The notes under the pieces were generated by a model that searched no databases, was not told where the DNA came from, and saw only the letters and a list, made by a program, of their open reading frames with translations. Shown here one piece after another: positions 1 through 5,990 of a DNA stretch of 13,407 nucleotides. Source of the DNA: a bacterium (GTDB taxonomy: Bacteria; Bdellovibrionota_C; UBA2361; OMII01). Positions within the stretch are counted from its first letter, which is position 1. Each line of letters opens with the position of its first letter. The stretch lies in NCBI GenBank assembly GCA_017853915.1, contig JAFMIS010000028.1, positions 1-13,407 on the forward strand. The letters are read 5' to 3'. A program made the position numbers and the translations under genes.

Positions 1-1
1 G

Positions 2-601
2 TTTCGTTGCGCGGAGTGCTCGGGTAGCGCAATCGTATCTCAAGGAGGCCCCTGTTCGCGGTGTGGGGGCGCTATCTTTGATGGTAGGATCACCAACCTT
101 CCCCTGCTGGGCAGTTCTGTTGGGGAGGTGCTGACGATGCCGCTTCGCGATCTGGTGCATCTTGCCTGGGGCGGTAGTACTACGATCGCGGTCATCGAGA
201 GATTGATTCAACACGGGATGGGGGATCTGAGATTGAGCTCATCGGCACGAGCCGTATCGCCTCCCGAGGCTCGTTTCCTTGCTGTGGAAGCTCGGTTGTG
301 TCGAGTGCTACCATCTTCCGCTCAAGGAAAGGGGCGCGCTCAACGGGCTCGCGGCGAGCTTGTACTCCTTGATGGCCCACGTGTCATGACGAGCTATCAG
401 GAATCAGCGGTGCTCGAAAGCCTGGATAGGCTCCGTAGTGAGGGAGCCACGGTATTGTACGCTGATATGCCTCAGGGTCTCCGTGAGAGTTGTGATTTTA
501 TGGTGTGTTTAACCCCAGGCAAGGCAGTAGAGTCGCGTGAGGAGCGGACTAACTTTCTTGATACTCGGTATGCCCGAGTGATGATGTCTGGGCCAGAGTA
601 G
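2..601 (+). CDS. UvrA-family protein, C-terminal part (5' partial), degenerate ABC ATPase
   Basis: The frame is open from the first bases, so the gene begins upstream; the last 199 residues are visible. Their order of elements follows the second half of UvrA. Two CxxC pairs (visible residues 3/6 and 18/21) resemble the zinc module. Next comes the segment equal to UvrA's 'GKxIxEVLDMTxEEA' (here GSSVGEVLTMPLRDL), then a 'vGLgYirL'-like stretch (HGMGDLRL), an ABC signature position, a Walker B position and a UvrA-like end 'aDxvidLGPg' (CDFMVCLTPG). The ATPase residues are missing: the signature LSGGE is VSPPE (85-89), Walker B LLDEP is LLDGP (122-126), and the switch histidine region EH is AD (154-155). 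UvrA normally recognises DNA lesions in nucleotide excision repair. This copy probably cannot hydrolyse ATP at this cassette and may be a specialised or fused paralogue. The family call is fairly secure; the role is unknown. Confidence 0.72.
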   Translation, partial: FRCAECSGSAIVSQGGPCSRCGGAIFDGRITNLPLLGSSVGEVLTMPLRDLVHLAWGGSTTIAVIERLIQHGMGDLRLSSSARAVSPPEARFLAVEARLCRVLPSSAQGKGRAQRARGELVLLDGPRVMTSYQESAVLESLDRLRSEGATVLYADMPQGLRESCDFMVCLTPGKAVESREERTNFLDTRYARVMMSGPE

Positions 602-752
602 TCCATCCTGAGGAGGGGCCCTAAGAATAGTAGAGATGTCGGCCTGTTACGTGATTAGCCGGACGAGCGATGGTATGGTAGCTTACAAAGCCGGTTCGTG
701 AAGTGCGTAATCGCGGCTACGGGTTGAGAAGGATCGCTCAGGGAGTAATGAC

Positions 753-1556
753 ATGGGAACAGAGGGCAAGCTCAGTAGGCAAGAACTGAAGGAGATACTA
801 TATCGCCGTCGTTACGCGGTTCCCAACGCCGTTACGGTCGGAAACATGTTTTGCGGGTTTCTGGCGATCATGTACGCGTCCTCCGATCGCCTCGAAAAAG
901 CGGTGATCGCAATCCTGATAGCGATCCTTTTGGATGGTCTCGATGGTCGGGTCGCGAGACGCTTGAATGCCACATCAAAATTCGGTGTTGAGTTCGATTC
1001 CTTCTCCGATGTTGTGTCGTTTGGAATCGCTCCGGCTGTAATGATGTATCACTGGGCTTTTCAAAAAAGCGCCGATGAGGTCGGGGTGGTAGTTACGTTC
1101 CTGTATGCTCTCTGCGCCGCGAGCCGATTGGCTCGATTTAACATCTCCTCTGAGAACCTCAAGAGTTTTTCTGGGCTTCCCACGCCTGGCGCTGCCGCTT
1201 TCATTGTAGCGGTTATCTACACCAGTCCATTTTCTCATGATGGCTATGCCCTAATTCCGGTAGCGACTGCCGCCACGTTGTCGATCGCCTACCTGATGGT
1301 GTCGACTATTGAGTTTATGAGCATCAAGCAGTTTAAATTTACCGGGATGAAGATGCGCATGCGAATTTTGATCGGTACGATTATAGTGCTGGTGTGGAAA
1401 AGCCCCGCTCTCGGTCTCCTGCTCCTCTCGGCGATTTACGCGGGGAGTGGCCCTTTCTTATCGATTCGCTCCGGTCTCCCCGGCTGGCTTGGGGGAACGA
1501 AAGCACGACGCTCGAGGGGTGATTCGAGGGGCGATAGAAAAGTGGTCTCACTGTAA
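753..1556 (+). CDS. pssA: CDP-diacylglycerol--serine O-phosphatidyltransferase
   Basis: Integral membrane enzyme that joins CDP-diacylglycerol and L-serine to give phosphatidylserine and CMP, the committed step toward phosphatidylethanolamine. The 267-residue protein carries the complete CDP-alcohol phosphatidyltransferase signature DGx2ARx8Gx3Dx3D: D64-G65, A68-R69, G78, D82 and D86, with a further aspartate at D61. The metal-binding aspartates are therefore intact. Several hydrophobic segments follow (about 105-125, 140-155, 165-182, 203-228), and the tail is basic (KARRSRGDSRGDRK). The ATG at 753 is preceded by GGGAG at 741-745 at good spacing; an ATG at 748 is out of frame. The length and N-terminal 'PNAVTVGNMFCGFLAI' stretch fit the membrane-bound (type II) PssA subfamily. 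The next gene starts 33 bases downstream on the same strand, so the two may be co-transcribed. Confidence 0.93.
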   Translation: MGTEGKLSRQELKEILYRRRYAVPNAVTVGNMFCGFLAIMYASSDRLEKAVIAILIAILLDGLDGRVARRLNATSKFGVEFDSFSDVVSFGIAPAVMMYHWAFQKSADEVGVVVTFLYALCAASRLARFNISSENLKSFSGLPTPGAAAFIVAVIYTSPFSHDGYALIPVATAATLSIAYLMVSTIEFMSIKQFKFTGMKMRMRILIGTIIVLVWKSPALGLLLLSAIYAGSGPFLSIRSGLPGWLGGTKARRSRGDSRGDRKVVSL

Positions 1557-1589
1557 GCGCGCTGGGGAATTCTTTTTAAAGTAATTGGC

Positions 1590-3149
1590 ATGTCTCAGTT
1601 CGGTCAATCGAGGGGATCGTGTGGCCGAGTGACGTGGATAGCCTTGCTCATGGTTGTGGTCATGGGGCTATGGATCCTGTGTGAGGTGTGGCCTACCCTC
1701 GTGAATGGTGGAGTCCCTCGGGGAGACATCGCGCTTATTGCTCTTCACACGAGAGACTTTCTGAGTGGTGATAGGTTGGTTGGCCCCTACAGTCGATTCG
1801 GGTTCGCCCATCCGGGCCCTCTTTTTTTTGCTTGGTATGCTCTCGGATTGGCTCTGCCTTGTAGTCGGATGGGGCAACTGCTCGCGGCGCAATTGCTACT
1901 GAACGTGCTGTGTGGTGTCACCGCGATGTGGCTCGCACGCAGAGCCCCAGATCCACGAGTGAGCCGCGCATTCGTAGCCGTCTCTTTTCTAGTTCTGCTT
2001 GCGGTTTCCTCGAGCGATTTCGTACGGCCTGTGGCTGATGTGTGGGGCCCCGTCGCTATTTTATTCCCGCTCTGTACGTTTCTGCTCTCAATCGTCATGG
2101 GTCTTCAGGGCGTTTCCGCCGCATGGTTGGTGGCTGTTCTGACTGGCTCGGCGTGCGCGCAGAATCACCTTGGCGCGCTTGCACCGGTGGTGGCGACTGG
2201 CGTGTATGCGGTAGCGATATCGTGGTGGCGATCTGGTGGTCGAGCGTGGCAGGGCTTTCGAGTTCCCCTGGCGGCCTTGGTGCTTGTGTGGCTCCCGACT
2301 CTCTATGAGGCTGCAAGATCTGAAAGGTTTGGGAATATCGGTAAAATCGCGCGACTCGCGACATCTCAAAAGGTAGTCGGTGGCCTTGTGGATGTGGCCT
2401 GGCGTGTCAGCACTGCGCTCGAAAGTGGAGCGCTGCTGTGTTTCGCGGTCGTAGCTGGAGTTGTGGTGTTATGTGTCGCGCCGCGTCGATCGATAGCTCG
2501 AGATGGCGCTACGGTCGCGCTTGTAGGGATGTGCGCCGTGTGGTTAGCGGCGAGAAATAATGTGGGAGAGTTCCATCCGTATCTGTTTTATTCGCTCTTC
2601 GTTTTTGTTGCTGTGGCATGTAGTGCTTGTGTGGTCGCCTTGACGTCTTATTCTGGTAGAGGGAGAGGCGCGTATGAACGAGTGGTCGCCGCAGTTGTAT
2701 ATGTGGTGCTGATCGGGCTTTGTGTGGCGACTCTTTCGAAATATCCCTTGGTGAAAAGATACGATTCTACTGATGAGGAGCGCGCTCAGGCGATCTCTCG
2801 CGCCATTGTTAGCCGAATGACCTCCGGGGAAATGCCGGTATGTTTTGTCCAGAAGGGGAATTCTGTTTACGAAGATATAGCTTCGGTTCTTCTGGTATGG
2901 CGAGATGGTGGGCGACAGGTTTTCGTTGAGCCTCGAAAAGGCTATCTCTACGGTCGTTATCGGACAGATCCCCGGTGCTCATCCCGAGGAGAGTTTCCTG
3001 GTCTCGTGGTTCGATTCGAAAGTGCGCGAGAGGGTGGGGATGCAATAGCCAATCCCAACAAAGATCAATCTGATCAGTTAACGGACTTATACCGCGATGA
3101 TCGCGTTGTGGTTCTAGCCCGCATATTTCATGAAACTGCGTCGCGATAG
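1590..3149 (+). CDS. Polytopic membrane protein, GT-C/GT39-like glycosyltransferase candidate
   Basis: A 519-residue protein with about eleven or twelve hydrophobic segments (first about 15-35; last about 364-382) and a soluble C-terminal part of about 135 residues. The first extracytoplasmic loop holds an aspartate (G45-D46) and, about 28 residues on, 'YSRFGFAHPGP' (67-77). An early acidic loop plus an S-R-x-G-x-x-HPGP motif is typical of uncharacterised membrane proteins grouped with GT-C (ArnT/PMT-like) glycosyltransferases, which move sugars from polyprenyl-phosphate carriers outside the cytoplasmic membrane. Donor and acceptor cannot be read from the sequence. The ATG at 1590 has no strong Shine-Dalgarno sequence, and it lies 33 bases after pssA, so coupled expression is plausible. 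An alternative is a membrane protein of unknown function that shares only the fold. Translation is secure; function is tentative. Confidence 0.6.
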   Translation: MSQFGQSRGSCGRVTWIALLMVVVMGLWILCEVWPTLVNGGVPRGDIALIALHTRDFLSGDRLVGPYSRFGFAHPGPLFFAWYALGLALPCSRMGQLLAAQLLLNVLCGVTAMWLARRAPDPRVSRAFVAVSFLVLLAVSSSDFVRPVADVWGPVAILFPLCTFLLSIVMGLQGVSAAWLVAVLTGSACAQNHLGALAPVVATGVYAVAISWWRSGGRAWQGFRVPLAALVLVWLPTLYEAARSERFGNIGKIARLATSQKVVGGLVDVAWRVSTALESGALLCFAVVAGVVVLCVAPRRSIARDGATVALVGMCAVWLAARNNVGEFHPYLFYSLFVFVAVACSACVVALTSYSGRGRGAYERVVAAVVYVVLIGLCVATLSKYPLVKRYDSTDEERAQAISRAIVSRMTSGEMPVCFVQKGNSVYEDIASVLLVWRDGGRQVFVEPRKGYLYGRYRTDPRCSSRGEFPGLVVRFESAREGGDAIANPNKDQSDQLTDLYRDDRVVVLARIFHETASR

Positions 3150-3247
3150 CGGCGAGATTCCATGAAACACGCGGGCTGTCGGGTGATTTATAGGTGCCTG
3201 TTTAGCTCTCGCGATAATCGCTGAGTGACGGAGAGTTCCTCCGCGCG

Positions 3248-3934
3248 CTATGCCGCTGGACGAACGGTGTATATGCTAATTGGGAAGAGGTTTAGCCATA
3301 CTTTTGTGCAATCAACGTTTTGTACCCCACCGGATTGCCTAAGAAATTCGTTTACTTGATTGACGCGATCCTTGCGGCTTGGCGCGCCGACTGTTTGATT
3401 AAATTTACGGGCCCCGATGTATTCGTAATACGTCATGAGGGTGTCGGGGGTACTGACGTCTCTCAAGCGAGAGAAGATAGCTTTAACCGTATCGAGGTCA
3501 AAATTAAGAAATGGAAGTGCGCATACGATGAGATCATATGGTTCAGTTACTGGCAGGTCTTGTGCGGCTCCCTCAAAGAAGGTCACCTGATCTTTGCATC
3601 TGTTAAAGGCTGTCTCACGCTCAAGAGTTTCTTTGAGCTGTTTCATGAAACGCGGGTTGATCTCGCAGATTGTCAGGGAGTCACCGGGTCTTAATTCCCT
3701 CAAGATCGGGATCGTTACCGATCCAGTTCCGGGTCCAAGCTCTAAAATTCTTTTGGGGGGCCGATGGGGTGAGCGTAGGGGAGTGATGAGAGCCTGAGCC
3801 GCCCACTTCGATGTAGGAAAGCATGCACCAGTGGTTTTGAATTCAAGCAGGAACTCTCTCAGAAAAACCAGGTTTTCTTTCAGCATGCTCACAATCCTGT
3901 CACCAAAGAGGGGGGAGTTCGGGCTAGTAGCCAT
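3248..3934 (-). CDS. Class I SAM methyltransferase, PmtA-like (phospholipid N-methyltransferase candidate)
   Basis: A 228-residue soluble protein with a Rossmann methyltransferase core. SAM-binding motif I is ILELGPGTG (63-71), the acidic residue ending strand 2 is E91 (TICEINPRF), and motif IV is DLIVCALPF (134-142). 'ELGPGTG', 'EiNprF' and a 'S/A-LPfxNF' motif IV are features of Rhodobacter-type PmtA, which methylates phosphatidylethanolamine toward phosphatidylcholine. The KsgA rRNA dimethyladenosine transferases are the nearest alternative, but the canonical N-L/I-P-Y/F motif IV is absent here. N-terminal residues 13-45 are amphipathic (LKENLVFLREFLLEFKTTG), as in membrane-associated PmtA. 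The start ATG (complement of 3932-3934) follows an AGGGGG run 4 bases upstream. The gene is convergent with the GT-C-like gene and divergent from pgi. Methyltransferase: high confidence; substrate: moderate to low. Confidence 0.75.
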   Translation of the reverse strand: MATSPNSPLFGDRIVSMLKENLVFLREFLLEFKTTGACFPTSKWAAQALITPLRSPHRPPKRILELGPGTGSVTIPILRELRPGDSLTICEINPRFMKQLKETLERETAFNRCKDQVTFFEGAAQDLPVTEPYDLIVCALPFLNFDLDTVKAIFSRLRDVSTPDTLMTYYEYIGARKFNQTVGAPSRKDRVNQVNEFLRQSGGVQNVDCTKVWLNLFPISIYTVRPAA

Positions 3935-4247
3935 AACGCCCCCTCGGTATCACTACGCTTTGGGCTATCGGGGTTATGGTGCCAGGCAGCGCGCGTGTGC
4001 CTCCTCGCCAGTCCGCTTGCAGTAACGGATTCCCATGATACCCGCAGCAGCGGCCTAATGTAGTGATCTGACAGCTTTTGGTCCAGTACCTTCGCGAAAT
4101 TTTCCTGGTGCCGGCGAGGGCGCGTTCTTCAAGCCGTCGTTTCACCCATGCGGGTCGCTCCAAGGACCTGATAACAGATTTGAAACATTGGACCATGCGC
4201 AGGCTCACGGGTAGAGGCTTATATGATCTTGAAATACTCCTTTCTAA

Positions 4248-4269
4248 ATCTTCGAAAGTCTCGGAAGAT
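4248..4269. repeat. 6-bp inverted repeat ATCTTC / GAAGAT upstream of pgi
   Basis: The arms ATCTTC (4248-4253) and GAAGAT (4264-4269) are perfectly complementary with a 10-base loop. It lies about 90 bases before the pgi start and 8 bases before a longer inverted repeat. It could be an operator half-site pair or chance in AT-rich DNA. Confidence 0.25.
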
Positions 4270-4277
4270 ACCTAAAT

Positions 4278-4307
4278 AATTGGGAACTTTTTACTTTCAT
4301 CCCAATT
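4278..4307. promoter_or_regulatory. 8-bp perfect inverted repeat AATTGGGA / TCCCAATT upstream of pgi
   Basis: The arms at 4278-4285 and 4300-4307 are perfect reverse complements separated by 14 bases, 51 bases before the proposed pgi start. The right arm also overlaps a second possible stem, CAATT (4303-4307) with AATTG (4312-4316), which is followed by four T. The two stems exclude each other. The size and spacing also fit a dimeric repressor operator. The regulator, if any, is not in this window. Confidence 0.35.
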
Positions 4308-4358
4308 CAAAAATTGTTTTGGTTGCTTGATACGCGAGCAGAAGGGGTAGGGAATCGC

Positions 4359-5975
4359 ATGGATACGGGCGCTCTATGGGAGAGGTTTAAGGATAGGTTA
4401 ATCTATGATCCTTCGAGCGGGTTTCTATTAGACACCAGCCGCCTCGATTTTGATGATACCTACGTGGCTCGGGTGGAATCGCGAATGCAAGCGGCATTCC
4501 GATCGATGGCCCAGCTGGAGTCAGGAGCGATAGCGAACCCCGACGAAAATCGTATGGTGGGGCACTATTGGTTGCGAGCGGCCGACAAAGCGCCGACGGC
4601 TGATCTGCAGGATGCTATTACAAGTACGATTGAAAAAATTAAAGCATTCGCCGCGCGGATCCATAGCGGTGCGATAGCGCCATCGCAGGGCAAGAGATTC
4701 TCTCACGTTTTGGTAGTTGGCATCGGCGGTTCCGCTTTGGGACCACAATTTGTGAATCAATCCCTGGGCGCGGCTTCCGATCCCATGACCATATCATTTT
4801 TTGATAACACTGATCCCGATGGGATGATGAAAGCTTTAAGCGCGCTCTCTTCCCTAGCGACGACCCTTGTGATCGTTATTTCAAAGTCGGGTGGAACCAA
4901 AGAAACGCGCAACGGTCAGCTGATCGCCAAGGGGGCGTTTGAAGCAGCAGGGCTTAACTTCCAAAAACATTTCGTCGCTGTTACGGGCGAGGGTAGCGAG
5001 CTTGATAAAACAGCCATCTCTGAGGGTTGGCTTGAGCGATTTCCGATGTGGGACTGGGTTGGAGGGAGAACGAGTGAGTTTAGCGCTGTGGGGCTTCTTC
5101 CCATGGCTCTCCAGGGCTTTGATATTGAAAAAGTACTACGTGGTGCTGCTGATATGGATAACCTCACGCGGCGCTCGGAGACGCGTCAAAATCCCGCCGC
5201 GATGTTAGCTCTCGGTTGGTTTCATTGTGGTTGTGGTAGGGGTAATAAAGACATGGTGGTCTTGCCGTATAAAGATCGCTTGGAATTATTCAGCAAATAC
5301 CTCCAGCAGCTTGTCATGGAGAGCCTCGGAAAGGAACACGATGTAAGCGGTGAGATCGTTAATCAGGGTATCGCCGTGTATGGTAATAAAGGCTCTACCG
5401 ACCAACATGCGTACGTACAGCAGCTTCGGGATGGCGTACACAACTTCTTTGTGACCTTTATCGAGGTTTTGCGGGATCGCTCCCCGCGCACCTCCTCTCA
5501 AGCGGCGCTTGGGGCGTTCGCCGCGGAATCTTTTGAAGTGGAATCAGGTGTCACAAGTGGTGACTACTTAACTGGATTCTATCTCGGGACTCGCCAGGCG
5601 TTGTATGAAAAGAAGCGCGAAAGTATCACGGTGACGATTCCAGAGGTAAGTGAGTACTATGTGGGCATGTTGATTGCGTTGTTTGAGCGGGCGGTTGGGC
5701 TCTATGCGTCACTCGTTAATATCAACGCGTATCACCAACCTGGAGTTGAGGCTGGAAAGAAGGCTGCGGCGGCGGTGCTGCAACTGCAAAGCAGTGTGAT
5801 GGTGCTTCTCAAATCAGCTGACAAGCCGCTCGGGATAGGGGAAATTGCTTCGGGTCTCGGAAGAGAAGACGATGTGGAGACAATCTTTAAAATAGTACGC
5901 CATCTGGCCGCCAACGGTCGGCTTGGTGTTAAGCCTGGAGCTACCATCTTCGAAGACCACTATTCCGTTTCCTAA
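4359..5975 (+). CDS. pgi: Glucose-6-phosphate isomerase
   Basis: Cytoplasmic aldose-ketose isomerase interconverting glucose 6-phosphate and fructose 6-phosphate in glycolysis and gluconeogenesis. In the 538-residue product the phosphate-binding sequences GIGGSALGP (121-129) and SKSGGTKET (175-183) are present. The subfamily form of PGI signature 1 is at 232-245 (DWVGGRTSEFSAVG), and signature 2 ends NAYHQPGVEAGK (456-467). Expected catalytic residues are seen as E321 (VMESLG), H350 (TDQHAY) and K467. The ATG at 4359 follows a purine-rich GAAGGGGTAGGGA stretch; an in-frame TTG at 4314 is possible but poorly placed. The last about 55 residues (484-538) look like a small winged-helix-like tail (IGEIASGLG, IVRHLAANGRLGV), which I recall from cyanobacterial-type PGIs and which is absent from the E. 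coli type. The permease gene follows 15 bases later. Confidence 0.95.
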   Translation: MDTGALWERFKDRLIYDPSSGFLLDTSRLDFDDTYVARVESRMQAAFRSMAQLESGAIANPDENRMVGHYWLRAADKAPTADLQDAITSTIEKIKAFAARIHSGAIAPSQGKRFSHVLVVGIGGSALGPQFVNQSLGAASDPMTISFFDNTDPDGMMKALSALSSLATTLVIVISKSGGTKETRNGQLIAKGAFEAAGLNFQKHFVAVTGEGSELDKTAISEGWLERFPMWDWVGGRTSEFSAVGLLPMALQGFDIEKVLRGAADMDNLTRRSETRQNPAAMLALGWFHCGCGRGNKDMVVLPYKDRLELFSKYLQQLVMESLGKEHDVSGEIVNQGIAVYGNKGSTDQHAYVQQLRDGVHNFFVTFIEVLRDRSPRTSSQAALGAFAAESFEVESGVTSGDYLTGFYLGTRQALYEKKRESITVTIPEVSEYYVGMLIALFERAVGLYASLVNINAYHQPGVEAGKKAAAAVLQLQSSVMVLLKSADKPLGIGEIASGLGREDDVETIFKIVRHLAANGRLGVKPGATIFEDHYSVS

Positions 5976-5990
5976 GTTGCGCTTGGTTTT

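Larger units (their letters stand above)
3935..4358. other. Divergent intergenic region, no convincing gene
   Basis: These 424 bases separate the minus-strand methyltransferase from pgi and should hold both promoters. I see no RNA gene here. A 65-codon plus-strand frame from a TTG at 4078 to 4275 and a 94-codon minus-strand frame from 4208 that overlaps the methyltransferase start both lack a recognisable domain and a good ribosome binding site, so neither is called. The right end (about 4221-4320) is AT-rich and contains two short inverted repeats, listed separately. No confident -35/-10 pair could be assigned. Confidence 0.5.

Noticed and set aside
3126..3650. Palindrome TTTCATGAAA present twice (near 3127 and 3641)
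   Set aside because: Short, within two unrelated coding regions, and expected by chance at this length.
3924..4208. A 94-codon minus-strand frame overlapping the methyltransferase start
   Set aside because: No recognisable domain, odd Arg/Trp-rich composition and no ribosome binding site; more likely the methyltransferase promoter region.
4078..4275. A 65-codon plus-strand frame starting with TTG
   Set aside because: A stop codon lies just upstream, there is no ribosome site and no similarity I recognise; too short to claim.
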